Source: Bin87 sp965116565 (lineage in GTDB: Bacteria > Chloroflexota > Dehalococcoidia > Lucifugimonadales > UBA3495). From it: 64,000 nt of DNA. The DNA lies in contig OZ220699.1 in NCBI GenBank assembly GCA_965116565.1, forward strand, positions 3,348,001 to 3,412,000. Direction: 5' to 3'. Each line of letters opens with the position of its first letter. Position 1 is the stretch's first letter. The notes below the pieces were generated by a model. It was not told where the DNA came from. It made no database searches and was given only the letters and a program-made list of their open reading frames with translations. Below, in pieces: positions 50,803 to 59,732 of this stretch. The position numbers were made by a program, and so were the translations under genes.

Positions 50803-51768
50803 CTAGCGCCGCCGCACCGCTACGTAAGCCAATACAATCAACGCCACCGCCAACACCGCGATCAACCCCACCTGGACCATCGCCGCCGTTCCCCATCTGC
50901 GCCCTACGTCATCTTGACTCGCACCGGCTGATCCATTGGCCCATTCCCCAATCGCTGCCTGACCGATCTCACTGTCCCGTTCCAAAATCACTATTTTGCC
51001 CGTGCTGCGCGCCTCCCCCTCCAGCCGGCAATCCATCGCGCCGGTCAACTGCACATCACCAGCGGCCACCGCTTCCATTCGCCACTCAACATACTGCGGG
51101 TCGATCTCACGAGCGCCCAAAACCCGCGCCGACCCGTCGCCGTCCATCTCGAGATCCCAGCTGCGCTCCTCGGTTCCCCCACCCACGAACCAGGCGAAGA
51201 ACTCGTCGCCCACCGCCACTTCCTCATCGCTCACGCTCAGCTGCACCACGCAAAAGTCGTCCATCGCTGGCGGCGCTTCAGCAGCGTTCGCGCCACGCTC
51301 CGGCGCCGACACCGTCAGGATCAATGCATCGGTGCCATTGCCCGGTTCCCGGCAGACCATGCTCGCTGCAATCTCCACCGTCCCTTCCGCCGCGCCTTCC
51401 ACCGTCAATTCAACCAGTTCCGCCCACGAATCCACCTCCCGAACGCCGCGCAATCCCACGGACCCTGCGCCCTCCACGTCCAGATTCAAGCTGCCCGGCT
51501 CAACTCCCACACCCCAAATCCACAGGCGCATCGTTTCGCCGAGCGCCAACTCTGAGTTCTCGGCGTTCAGCGACACCAGGCAGACATCCATCGCCGGCTC
51601 CGGCTCCGGCGTCCCATCCTGCGCCCAGACGGTCGCTGCCGAGCCGGCTGCAACAACCAGCACGGCAACACTCAAAAGCGCCGCCAGGATCACCGGCCAC
51701 AACGCATTCCATGGCCGTGATTCGTACGTCAATAATCCGGTCCCTATCCTCAGTGCTCGAAAAGCCAT
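50803..51768 (-). CDS. Surface-anchored protein with two repeated beta domains
   Basis: This protein of about 321 residues has an N-terminal hydrophobic signal (ALWPVILAALLSVAVLVVAA, cleavage near VWAQDG). It also has two homologous extracellular beta domains: MDVCLVSLNAENSELALGET and MDDFCVVQLSVSDEEVAVGD begin them, each with a paired Cys (SMVCRE, AMDCRL). The C-terminal membrane helix and basic tail (AALMVQVGLIAVLAVALIVL-like, then VAVRRR) anchor it. The Cys pairs could form one disulfide per domain. The ATG at 51768 is chosen, since the longer frame would begin inside the neighbour. Function unknown. Confidence 0.65.
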   Translation of the reverse strand: MAFRALRIGTGLLTYESRPWNALWPVILAALLSVAVLVVAAGSAATVWAQDGTPEPEPAMDVCLVSLNAENSELALGETMRLWIWGVGVEPGSLNLDVEGAGSVGLRGVREVDSWAELVELTVEGAAEGTVEIAASMVCREPGNGTDALILTVSAPERGANAAEAPPAMDDFCVVQLSVSDEEVAVGDEFFAWFVGGGTEERSWDLEMDGDGSARVLGAREIDPQYVEWRMEAVAAGDVQLTGAMDCRLEGEARSTGKIVILERDSEIGQAAIGEWANGSAGASQDDVGRRWGTAAMVQVGLIAVLAVALIVLAYVAVRRR

Positions 51769-51869
51769 TGAACAGTTACGGCCGCCACGCGAAACGGGTT
51801 TCACCCTCTGACACAACGAAAAAGCCGCGATCACCCGACCGCGGCCAAAATTCCAAAACCGCTGGGCCA

Positions 51870-52567
51870 TCAGCCCTCGCGCAGCCGCTCAACCTCCGCT
51901 TCCAACTCTCGCACCCGCGCTTCCGCCGCGATCCGCGCATCGTCAGCCTCGTCAAACGTAGGGAGATACCGCCCAGCCACCGGGTCAAACCACCGCAATT
52001 CCCCAAACTCCCAGCACACGTCCAGGTTCAGCGCCTCGCTGTGCCCCCAATACCGGTCGCCATCCACGCGGTGTATCTCCACGGGTTGGTAATCCGCATC
52101 AACCAGTACGTCCCCCGCCAACGGCTGCTGGTACCACCGGCCGCCTGAAGCGTCGAACCTCCAGTATTCCCGTACCCCGAACCTCGCGTAGTCAACTCGC
52201 TTGCCCTGCTCGTCATGGCGAGCAGTACTGGGGGATGCCAGTTCCAGCGCGAAGTCTCCGGCGGTTTGCCGTGTTCATCGATGGAATAACCCATCTCCGC
52301 CACCACCAGCGCCCGGTCCACGTCCATCGCCACCAGCAGATCCGGCGCCCGGATCACCTCCCGCCGCGTGTGGATGTTCCACCCGATCGAGACCTCGCCG
52401 ATCACCACCGTCCTGTCCGGATTGCCCAGATGCCGGCGCAGCGCGGACTGGTGGCCCTGGTCATGCAGGTGCAGCATATTCTGCATATCGTCCCTGGGCG
52501 GAAACTCCGGAAATTGGCCGGCTGGAGTTTTCGATGAGGACGCCGACGCAACTGGCCTGGTGGTCAT
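51870..52567 (-). pseudogene. Uma2 family gene copy 5, frameshifted
   Basis: From ATG 52567 the frame encodes a normal Uma2 start through APDLLVAMDVDRALVVAEMG and SIDEHGKPP, then loses homology. In another frame the rest continues: FALELASPSTARHDEQGKRV, then VREYWRFDASGGRWYQQPLA, and a coiled-coil tail ending RELEAEVERLREG. The switch is at about 52255-52258, where the minus strand reads CCGGAGACTTC and relatives read CCGGACTTC, so a GA duplication explains it. It is related to copies 3 and 4. Confidence 0.8.
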
Positions 52568-52632
52568 GGCACGCCCCTGTTTTTCACTTTCGATCGCGGT
52601 TGTTTGTCATTATACGCCACCCGCCAATGACA

Positions 52633-52658
52633 AACGCCACGGTATTAACCGTGGCGTT
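52633..52658 (-). terminator. Perfect 10-bp stem terminator after the NHL gene
   Basis: AACGCCACGG and CCGTGGCGTT flank a six-base loop. On the minus strand the hairpin lies 21 bases past the NHL gene stop and is followed by TGTCATT, so it probably ends the DUF1800-DUF1501-NHL transcript. Confidence 0.65.
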
Positions 52659-52679
52659 CTGATGCCGCTGTCTCGGCGA

Positions 52680-53723
52680 CTACAGTTCGCCCGCAAACAT
52701 CGCCGTCTGCTTGGAGAACACCTGCACCCGGTGGCGGGCCGTTTCCAGCACGAAAACGTGCCCGTCATCGTCGACTTCCACCGCGATGGGACCCTGAAAA
52801 GCCCCCTCCCGCTCCTGCAGATTCAGGGCGCGGTTCCGGGCCTGCACGATGGTCGGGTCCAGATACACGCGCTCTGCGCCCCACTTGGAGAGGCCGGCCT
52901 GCCCGCGCATGGTGGTCACGTAAGTGCCGTCGGCGAGGAACACCTGCACGCGGTCGTTCTTGTAGTCCGTCACGAATATGTGGCCGTCCTTGTCAACCGC
53001 CACGCCCGTGGGCCGGCTGAACTGTCCTTCGCCGTCGCCCGACTCGCCGAACTTCATCAGGAACGTCCCGTCCGGCGCAAACTTCTGGATCCGGTCGTTG
53101 CGCCAGTCCGCAACGTAAACGTCGCCATTGCCGTCGATCTCGATGCCCCACGGCAGGTTGAACTGGCCGTCGCCATCGCCGTAGCCGCCCCAGCCAAACT
53201 GGTACTTCCCGTCCTTGGTGAACACCGAAACCCGATGGTTCCGGCTCTCAACCATGTACAGGTTGTCATTCTTGTCAAACGCCAGGCCCGCCGGCCGGTT
53301 TATCTCGCCGGGCGCGTCGCCGGGGATGCCCCACATGCCGATCCAGTTGCCGTGCTCCTGGTCATAGATGGAGACCCGATTCAGCCACTCGTCGGAAACG
53401 TAAGCGTAGCCCTGGCTGTCCAGCGCCACCGACGTCGGCCACATGAATGATCCGTTGGGCGTGGTCTCGTCGGCCTCTTCCGGCGGAATCTTCTGCCCGA
53501 ATTCCGCCACCACTTCCTCTTCGTCGGGATGGAAAACCGTAACCCGCTTGCAGGGGAAGAATGCCGGCGTCTCGGTTCCCCGACTCAGTACGTAGAGCAG
53601 CCCTTTGTCGTCGCGCGTGATCGCCACCGGGTTGAAGAACCCGTTGCCGCTTCGCACTTCCTGCCGCCCGATCACGTGGCTGTACTGGAACGTTACCGGC
53701 GCAATCTCAGTCGCAGTTACCAT
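52680..53723 (-). CDS. NHL-repeat beta-propeller protein
   Basis: This 347-residue protein is made of NHL repeats. Blades carry the pattern RPAGLAFDKNDNLYMVESRN, HRVSVFTKDGKYQFGWG and LPWGIEIDGNGDVYVADWRN-DRIQKF, so a six-bladed propeller is likely. No signal peptide is seen. The ATG giving MVTATEIAP is chosen because AAGGTG lies upstream, and a GTG three codons earlier is too close to that site. It is the third gene after DUF1800 and DUF1501. NHL propellers often bind proteins, and some act as lyases. The role here is unknown. Confidence 0.85.
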   Translation of the reverse strand: MVTATEIAPVTFQYSHVIGRQEVRSGNGFFNPVAITRDDKGLLYVLSRGTETPAFFPCKRVTVFHPDEEEVVAEFGQKIPPEEADETTPNGSFMWPTSVALDSQGYAYVSDEWLNRVSIYDQEHGNWIGMWGIPGDAPGEINRPAGLAFDKNDNLYMVESRNHRVSVFTKDGKYQFGWGGYGDGDGQFNLPWGIEIDGNGDVYVADWRNDRIQKFAPDGTFLMKFGESGDGEGQFSRPTGVAVDKDGHIFVTDYKNDRVQVFLADGTYVTTMRGQAGLSKWGAERVYLDPTIVQARNRALNLQEREGAFQGPIAVEVDDDGHVFVLETARHRVQVFSKQTAMFAGEL

Positions 53724-53781
53724 TGCATTCACCTTTTACGATTTGAGCCGTCGCCCTGCAGACGGACACGCTCTTTGAAAC

Positions 53782-53810
53782 GTAGGGGCAGGTTTGAAAC
53801 CTGCCCCTAC
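53782..53810. repeat. 29-bp perfect palindrome between DUF1501 and NHL genes
   Basis: GTAGGGGCAGGTTT and AAACCTGCCCCTAC are exact reverse complements around a single central G (53796). It could be a transcript hairpin separating expression of the two genes or a mobile palindromic unit. It is not found elsewhere in the window. Confidence 0.75.
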
Positions 53811-53869
53811 CTGCTATCCGTTTCTGCCGGAACGACGGGCAGGAATGTCGCGTCGCCTGCTTCATGCCC

Positions 53870-55006
53870 CTACTTGATGAAGTCGAACTGCTCGAATTCG
53901 CCTTGGAGGATCGCCTTGTCATCCAGGTCCAGCCACTTGTCGAGGATGGTGGCATAGGTCTGGCGGAAGTCGTTGTTCCACTTCAGGTCGCCTTCGTCCA
54001 GCTTGTCCGGTTCCAGCGACGGGTACTCGCCATACAGGCCGCCCTTCACGGCATCGCCCATCACGAACGCAACGCTGCCCGAACCGTGGTCGGTCCCGGA
54101 GCCATTCTCCTGCACCCGGCGCCCGAACTCCGTGAACAGCACCATCACCACTTCCTGGTTGGCGTCGTGTTCTTTCAGGTCCTGGTACAGGTCGTTGACC
54201 GCGCGGGAAACCTCACCCCACAGCTTCGCGAACGAAGTCGGCTGGTTGGCGTGCGTGTCAAACGCGCCCGGATTCAGGCCGGTGTACAGCACCCGCGTGC
54301 CAAATCCCGCAGTGTGCACCTGCGCCACGTTCTTCACCCACTGCGAGAACATGTCGCCGCCGTACTCAACGCTGGACGAGTAGATCTCCGGAGCCGTCCG
54401 CAGGATGTCCGCGCCCTTCAGCGCGTCCAGGCCCGTCTGCGACAGGTAGTCGTTGATCGGCCCGCTGCCCACCATGGGGGAGTACATCCGCGAGAAGATG
54501 TCCAACGCGTCCGCCCTCTGCTCCTCGCCGTCAATGCCGGTCAGCACTCCATACGTCTCCAGGCTGCCCACCGAAGCAACGGACACGCCCGGCGCCGCCA
54601 GCGCCCGCGGCAATCCGCGGCCGAAGTTCACCGCCGTCAGCACGTTTTCCTTGTTGGGATCCAGATCCTGGATCGCCCGGCCCAGCCAGCCTTCCGTCGC
54701 CATCTTGGTCGGTTCGGCCGTGTGCCAGATGTCCATCGAGCGGAAGTGCGACCGGATCGGGTTCGGATACCCGATGCCCTGGATCACGGCAACCTTGCCC
54801 TCGTCATACAGGTCCTTGATCGGCGCCATGGCCGGGTGGAACCCGACGTTCCCGTCGATCGCCAGCACTTCCTCCGGCTCCACCTTCAGGTGCGGCCGGT
54901 AGTCTTTGTACAGGGGGTCGCTGTAGGGGATGATGGTGTTCAGCGCGTCAAACGCGCCGGACATCTGCAGTACCACCAACACCGGGTCTTTCTTCGTAGC
55001 GGTCAC
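53870..55006 (-). CDS. DUF1501 family protein
   Basis: This 378-residue protein belongs to the DUF1501 family (alkaline-phosphatase-like fold). Family features include LVVLQMSGAFDALNTIIPYSD, FHPAMAPIKDLYDEGKVAVIQGIG, and THANQPTSFAKLWGEVS with TEFGRRVQENGSGTDHGSG. Most DUF1501 proteins carry a Tat signal. This one starts directly at MTATKKDPVLVV without any. A GTG start follows GGGAGGAATC. It is paired with DUF1800 (70 bases upstream), the usual partner. The function is unknown, although an envelope role is assumed for the pair. Confidence 0.88.
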   Translation of the reverse strand: MTATKKDPVLVVLQMSGAFDALNTIIPYSDPLYKDYRPHLKVEPEEVLAIDGNVGFHPAMAPIKDLYDEGKVAVIQGIGYPNPIRSHFRSMDIWHTAEPTKMATEGWLGRAIQDLDPNKENVLTAVNFGRGLPRALAAPGVSVASVGSLETYGVLTGIDGEEQRADALDIFSRMYSPMVGSGPINDYLSQTGLDALKGADILRTAPEIYSSSVEYGGDMFSQWVKNVAQVHTAGFGTRVLYTGLNPGAFDTHANQPTSFAKLWGEVSRAVNDLYQDLKEHDANQEVVMVLFTEFGRRVQENGSGTDHGSGSVAFVMGDAVKGGLYGEYPSLEPDKLDEGDLKWNNDFRQTYATILDKWLDLDDKAILQGEFEQFDFIK

Positions 55007-55076
55007 GATTCATTCCTCCCGTCGGGATTGCTTGTTCTTATCTTTGCTCTGTTGCGCCAGCCGGCGGTAGAACGGG

Positions 55077-56486
55077 CTAGGCGTAAATGTACTCTTTGGT
55101 CGCCACGATCACTTGCAGCAGTTCGCTCACCCGCGTGCCGAATGCCTCGGTGTCGGTGTGAATGGTGCCGCCCTTGGCCACGCCCGCGGCCAGCATCTGC
55201 CGCGTCTCGTCCGCCAACTCATAGTGGCCCAGCAGCCGGCAGGTCTCGTCAACCATCTGCTCCGGCGAAATCACCGGCCCGATGTCTCCCAGCCGCTCCA
55301 CGATCTCGCGCACGCCGGGCTGCTGCAGGTCGCCCACGAAGTCCGCCGTGAAGTTGATCCGGTGCACCAGCGTGCCCCCGTCAATCCACTCTTGGCCCGT
55401 GTGCCAGCCCTCCACCGAAGGCGGGTTGAACAGTTCCTGGCCCATGTGCTTCATCTCGTCAAAGATGAACTCAAACCCGGGCTTCGGCTCCGTCCAGTCC
55501 CCCACCAGCCTCAGCGTACCCATCACCGTTTCCACCGGGCTCTTCACCCGCTGGAACCGCGCGTTCTTGAATGCGTCGGAGTGGAACAGCAGCCGCAGCA
55601 TCGACTTGATGTTGTAGCCGGACCGGAAGTACTCGTCCTCCAGCATCTTGACGGTGTCGGGGTCCTTCGGCGGGGTCTCCATCCACGACGGCACCTGCGC
55701 CTCGTCCGAAATGAAGTAGCTGTACAAGTGGCGGGAGATGAACCGCGCCGTCGCCGGCTGCTTCGCGATGATGTCCACGACGTCCTCGCCGTTGAAGTTG
55801 CCTGTCTCGCCCAGGAACGTCTTCATGCCTTCGTCGTGATCTTCCGGGTTGTACACGAACTTCGCCCGGTACCGGCCATAGGGTTGCCCCGGCACGTTGT
55901 TCGCGATCGTCCATCCGGTGAACGCCCGCGCGCATTCCTTCACGTCGTCCTCGGTGTAGTTGAACTCGCCGTCCATGCCCACACCCATCGAGAACAGCTC
56001 CAGCAGCTCACGGCCGTAGTTCTCGTTGATCGCGCCCTTGTGGCTCAGGCAGTTGTCGAGGAAGAAAATCATCGCCGGGTCGCGGGAAATCTCCAGCAAC
56101 ATGTCCCGGAAACTGCCCATCCCATACTGGCGGAACATCTCGATCTCGTCGTACGACGTCGGGTAGCTCTGCACCTTGCTGTCCGCAGTGCACATGATCC
56201 CGTGCCAGAAAAGCACCATCTTTTCCTCAAGCTGGCACTTCGAGTTGATCATTCGGAACGCGAAATACTCCGGCACGCCCCGCGTCTGGTGGCTCCACTC
56301 AATGAAGCAGCGCTCGGCAACGTCCAGGTCCATGCCGTGGTCGTTTACCTCGGGATTGAGCAACTCTTCAACCGTCGCCTCATATCCCTTGGCCGCCCGC
56401 TCTTCCAGTTCCGCGTACTGCGCGCCAAATCCGGCCCGCCGCATCAGGTGGGCCATCAGTGCAATATCATGGTTCTGATCTGCCAT
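55077..56486 (-). CDS. DUF1800 family protein
   Basis: This 469-residue protein is a DUF1800 member. The start has HLMRRAGFGAQYAELEERAAKGYEATVEELL, split here only for description, then KMVLFWHGIMCTADSKV and the conserved LELFSMGVGMDGEFNYTEDDVKECARAFTGW region. The end has FNPPSVEGWHTGQEWIDGGTL. No signal peptide is evident. The ATG giving MADQNHD has GAGGAGGT upstream. It leads the three-gene unit with DUF1501 and NHL. The biochemical role is unknown. Confidence 0.9.
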   Translation of the reverse strand: MADQNHDIALMAHLMRRAGFGAQYAELEERAAKGYEATVEELLNPEVNDHGMDLDVAERCFIEWSHQTRGVPEYFAFRMINSKCQLEEKMVLFWHGIMCTADSKVQSYPTSYDEIEMFRQYGMGSFRDMLLEISRDPAMIFFLDNCLSHKGAINENYGRELLELFSMGVGMDGEFNYTEDDVKECARAFTGWTIANNVPGQPYGRYRAKFVYNPEDHDEGMKTFLGETGNFNGEDVVDIIAKQPATARFISRHLYSYFISDEAQVPSWMETPPKDPDTVKMLEDEYFRSGYNIKSMLRLLFHSDAFKNARFQRVKSPVETVMGTLRLVGDWTEPKPGFEFIFDEMKHMGQELFNPPSVEGWHTGQEWIDGGTLVHRINFTADFVGDLQQPGVREIVERLGDIGPVISPEQMVDETCRLLGHYELADETRQMLAAGVAKGGTIHTDTEAFGTRVSELLQVIVATKEYIYA

Positions 56487-56592
56487 CAATAAAGACCTCC
56501 TCGACTTGAACTAACAAATCGCCAGTGCAAATCCTACCATTAAGGTCAACAATCCTCAACCACAAATCGTCACTCCATCGCAATCAAGGGCC

Positions 56593-57288
56593 TCAATCCG
56601 CCACGCCTCCTCGCCACGCCGCCGGCCTGCGAGCGTCCAACCTTGGCGCTCCACGACGCGAGGCTTCCTCGCGCCCCTGGGGCGTGTCGACATTCAACGT
56701 CTGGGGCTTCGGTGGCGCTACGGCCTTTACCGTCGCGGCGCCGCGCGGTATGCCTGTCCGCTCCAGAAAAGCGTACACGCCTTCCACATCCCACTCGCTC
56801 GCCACGCCGATGTAGAGTCCGTTTGTGCCTTCGTGCAGGTCGATCATATGCACCCCGTCCTGATCCCAAACTCCCTCCGCCTTCATCAGCTCATACCACT
56901 CGGAAAGCTGCGTGATGGTGTAATCACCCTTGATGACATTCAGCTTCAGGCCGGACTGGGGATCAAGCAAATCTTCAAGGTCTTGTCGGTCTCTCTCCCA
57001 TCTTTCAGGATCCTTCTCATCCTCTGCGATGTAGATGTTGAGCACGGTCTGCCGGTTGGAAACGAAAACCCCACCGAATCCGGGATTTTTTCTGGCGGCG
57101 CTTATCAGGCAGCCTCTCATGTGCTCCCTGGAGAATCGCGGGTCAAGATTCTCGTAGATTGACCGATCATACCGCTCTTCGATTGACCCGTCGGAGTTGC
57201 CGGACGGCCAATGCGCCCACGCGAAGCCGACCATGCTCGCCCCCAGGATGAGGAACCACGCCATCACAATGACACGCCTCGATGCCAT
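56593..57288 (-). CDS. Exported hypothetical protein, 231 aa
   Basis: The family is not recognised. The start at MASRRVIVMAW is set by AAAGGAAAGG. A signal or anchor helix follows (VIVMAWFLILGASMVGFAWA). The mature part is soluble with a GVFVSNRQTVLNIYIAEDEK strand region, EDLLDPQSGLKLNVIKGDYT and a Gly/Pro linker. The C-terminus is basic and low in complexity (GREEASRRGAPRLDARRPAA). It resembles small secreted inhibitors or lipoprotein-associated domains only in general form. It lies upstream of DUF1800 in the same direction. Confidence 0.6.
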   Translation of the reverse strand: MASRRVIVMAWFLILGASMVGFAWAHWPSGNSDGSIEERYDRSIYENLDPRFSREHMRGCLISAARKNPGFGGVFVSNRQTVLNIYIAEDEKDPERWERDRQDLEDLLDPQSGLKLNVIKGDYTITQLSEWYELMKAEGVWDQDGVHMIDLHEGTNGLYIGVASEWDVEGVYAFLERTGIPRGAATVKAVAPPKPQTLNVDTPQGREEASRRGAPRLDARRPAAWRGGVAD

Positions 57289-57738
57289 TTCCTTTCCTTT
57301 GGGATTTGTCCTGACCCTCGTCGCGCTGCCGCGGGGCGCGTATAGGTTCCTTACAACGTCAGCTGAACGGCTCAATCCCCCATGGGGCTGGGGAGAGGAG
57401 TCTCTCATGCCTGCAACGAGAGATGTGTCCCACCTTGCCGGAAACTACGACGGGCCGGTTCTGAAAGTCAACACGCCCAACGCCGACCACAGAATCTTTC
57501 GATTTTTGCTGAACAAACAGGTAGTCCGCTCATGGTGCGCCTGTCTGACCACGAGCGGACTCCGGTTGGTGAATCGTCGAAACACGGTCCCTTTCTCTAC
57601 GCAGACGATCGAAAGGCCCAGGGCCGAGAAACCGGCACAGCTCGTATCCACGCAAACTACGCCGGTCCGGCAGGGCAACCGTGCCAATCCCGCGCCCGTC
57701 TATAATTGCTGCCCACAACCCACGCCTGGAGTCCCCTG
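57289..57738. other. Divergent intergenic region with repeat A
   Basis: No protein gene is supported. It holds the clean repeat A copy at 57524-57560 and the GGAG element before the gene at 57739. Confidence 0.55.
57524..57560. repeat. Dispersed palindromic repeat A, copy 3
   Basis: GTCCGCTCATGGTGCGCCTG followed by TCTGACCACGAGCGGAC has exact inverted ends (GTCCGCT/AGCGGAC) and is the most symmetric copy in the window. Confidence 0.8.
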
Positions 57739-58905
57739 ATGCCCGAAGATCTGGTTGCCGTCGCCAAGAGCCTCGTCCCCGAAATCCTCTCCAACCTCGA
57801 CCGCATCGACGACGAGTGCCAACTCCCGCCCGAACTCGCCGACCGCATGGCGCAGCACCGCCTTTTCTCCCTCTACGCTCCCCGAGAACTCGGCGGACCA
57901 GAGCTTGATCCGCTCACCGCCTTCCGCGTAGTCGAGGCCATCTCCCACGCCGACGGCTCCGCCGGCTGGTGCATCTTCAACGGCACCGCCATCACCGCCG
58001 CCGTCTCCCGACTCACCCCCAATGCAGCCGTGGAACTCTTCGGCGACCCGCCTAACCTCCTCGGCTCCGGCTCCGCCCGGCCCGAGGGCACCGCCACCAT
58101 CACCGAAGGCGGCTACCTCATCAACGGTCGCTGGAACTACCTCAGCGGCATCGACCACTCCACCGCGCTGTTCCTCAACTGCCGCCTGCTCAACCCTGAC
58201 GGCACCCCGCACCTCAACGACGAAGGCGCACAGGCCACCCGCATCGCCGTCGTCCCCGTCTCCTCCGGCTCCGTCATCGACAACTGGACCACCCTCGGCA
58301 TGCGCGGCACCGCCAGCAACGACTGCGAATATTCCAACGCCTTCGTACCATCCCGCCACACCTACACCCGCGGCGACGTCGCCCACTACGACGGCCCCCT
58401 CTACCATCCGCCGCAGAACGCCATCCTCCTCAGCTGGACCCTGTCCGCCGCCAACGCCCTCGGCATGGCCCGCGGCGCTCTCGACGCTTTTCACGAACTC
58501 GCCACCGGCTCCGGCACCACCAACTCCCCGGCCCTGCTGCGCGACCGCGCCTACGTCCAGATCGCCTACGGTGAATGCGAGGCCATCCACGACGCCGCCC
58601 GCACCTTCGTCCTCGACGCCATGGGCTCCCTGTGGGACGCCCAGGTAAAACAGCTCCCTGACCTGTCCGACCGCGCCATCCGCGCCCGCCTCGCCATCAC
58701 CCACGCCATCCGCCGCTCCGTGGACATCGTGGACAACCTCTTCAACGTCGCCGGAACCAACGCCATCCACCGCTCCGTCGGCCTCGAGCGCTTCTTCCGC
58801 GACCTCCACGTCAGCGGCCAGCACATATCCGGCCTCCCCAACAACTACGAATACGCCGGCCAGGTCCTCATGGGCGCCAACATCACCGCCTCCCTCTACA
58901 CCTGA
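57739..58905 (+). CDS. Acyl-CoA dehydrogenase-family flavoprotein (HsaA/DszC-like)
   Basis: This 388-residue flavoprotein has the acyl-CoA dehydrogenase fold. The N-terminal helical domain (RLFSLYAPRELGGPELDPLT) and FRVVEAISHADGSAGWC lead to the beta domain (GSGSARPEGTATITEGGYLI, GRWNYLSGIDHS), then the C-terminal helices (FNVAGTNAIHRSVGLERFFRDLH). That composition is typical of flavin-dependent monooxygenases such as HsaA or DszC rather than true dehydrogenases, and no catalytic Glu of dehydrogenases is evident. The ATG has GGAG upstream. It could take electrons from or pass them to an ETF or reductase. The substrate is unknown. Confidence 0.85.
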   Translation: MPEDLVAVAKSLVPEILSNLDRIDDECQLPPELADRMAQHRLFSLYAPRELGGPELDPLTAFRVVEAISHADGSAGWCIFNGTAITAAVSRLTPNAAVELFGDPPNLLGSGSARPEGTATITEGGYLINGRWNYLSGIDHSTALFLNCRLLNPDGTPHLNDEGAQATRIAVVPVSSGSVIDNWTTLGMRGTASNDCEYSNAFVPSRHTYTRGDVAHYDGPLYHPPQNAILLSWTLSAANALGMARGALDAFHELATGSGTTNSPALLRDRAYVQIAYGECEAIHDAARTFVLDAMGSLWDAQVKQLPDLSDRAIRARLAITHAIRRSVDIVDNLFNVAGTNAIHRSVGLERFFRDLHVSGQHISGLPNNYEYAGQVLMGANITASLYT

Positions 58906-58940
58906 CCCACACCAATAACCCGCTAGTACCGGATCATTTC

Positions 58941-59189
58941 TCAATTCTTTGATGGTCTCGCAAATAGGGGCCCGGCTATCAAGCCAACTAGTCCCCCCAA
59001 ACCCGTGGTCGCCGGGTGCCAGAGAGCGCTTTTTGAATCTTCGAAAGTTCTCTCCGGACTGTTTGTGATTCCCGACAACACGTCAAGCCCAACCGCCACA
59101 CCGGCGAACACCAACGTAAGCACGGCAACAGTGCGAATGGCTTGCGAATAGAGCCTGCCTACTGCCAGTTCATTCGGCTGCGGACCCAA
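58941..59189 (-). CDS. Small membrane protein, 82 aa
   Basis: The family is unknown. Two hydrophobic helices (TVAVLTLVFAGVAVGLDVL and GLGGLVGLIAGPLFA) are joined by a short polar loop. The start is a TTG overlapping the end of the gene at 59170 by 20 bases, so the exact start is uncertain. The two small genes lie between the flavoprotein gene and a decayed copy of its 3' end. Confidence 0.4.
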   Translation of the reverse strand: MGPQPNELAVGRLYSQAIRTVAVLTLVFAGVAVGLDVLSGITNSPERTFEDSKSALWHPATTGLGGLVGLIAGPLFARPSKN

Positions 59190-59352
59190 CGTCTACCCGA
59201 ACATCCCCGGTGCGGTAGTTGACCCGCAATGGTTTCCCGCCGTGCCTGAGTGAATAGATCAAGATGCGCCCCGATGCCAGAGCCATAGCCAGCAAGGGAT
59301 TTTTGGAATCGTCCTCTGGACGCTCGCGGACCGCGGAGCTTTTGCGTTCCAT
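59170..59352 (-). CDS. Small hypothetical protein, 60 aa
   Basis: The sequence begins MERKSSAVRERPEDDSKN and has one hydrophobic run (LLAMALASGRILIYSL) followed by a beta-rich end (KPLRVNYRTGDVRVDVGS). The ATG has a weak purine-rich site. It overlaps the next small gene by 20 bases, which argues for a real two-gene unit, but the family is unknown. The region 59353-59732 before it holds only the remnant at 59532. Confidence 0.4.
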   Translation of the reverse strand: MERKSSAVRERPEDDSKNPLLAMALASGRILIYSLRHGGKPLRVNYRTGDVRVDVGSAAE

Positions 59353-59531
59353 TGTTCACACTCTCAATAATCGTATCAACGCCAAAACCGTCGCCTGCCA
59401 GGCGATTGGGAACCGCACGATACCACGAATACAACGCATTGCCTCTCCCAAAAATGCTCGAATTGCTGTTGTTCAATTAACATGCACAATAAATGCATTT
59501 GCATCCATCGCATGTGCGCTTGTCCTTGAGC

Positions 59532-59590
59532 TCAAACGTAACCGCCTCTCTCTACACGTCAATGCCGCTGTCCACCAAAACTAACTCGCT
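59532..59590 (+). pseudogene. Decayed copy of the 3' end of the flavoprotein gene
   Basis: AACGTAACCGCCTCTCTCTA followed by CACGTCA aligns with the last codons of the gene at 57739 (AACATCACCGCCTCCCTCTA, then CACCTGA; NITASLYT against NVTASLYT). A downstream ACTAACTCGCTAG also matches the flank AATAACCCGCTAG. It suggests a duplicated 3' end around the intervening small genes. Confidence 0.45.
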
Positions 59591-59732
59591 AGCTCTTGAT
59601 CGGAGAGGGGTTGGGGTGAACATACTGGCAACATCACCAATGTACGCCCCCCATCCCCGCCACGAGCGAGGGGCGACCTTCAGGCCGCCCCAAATCCCGT
59701 GCATCCTCCATATCGGCATCAAGCCGCAAACC

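Noticed and set aside
52255..52258. Programmed frameshift in the Uma2 gene at 51870
   Set aside because: No slippery heptamer is present. A simple GA duplication relative to paralogues explains the frame change.
53864..55351. Plus-strand open frame opposite DUF1501
   Set aside because: It is a shadow of the DUF1501 gene, Arg/His/Val-rich and without motifs.
59159..59476. Overlapping minus-strand frame of 105 codons
   Set aside because: It shares sequence with the small genes at 59170 and 58941 in another frame and has no motif or start signal.
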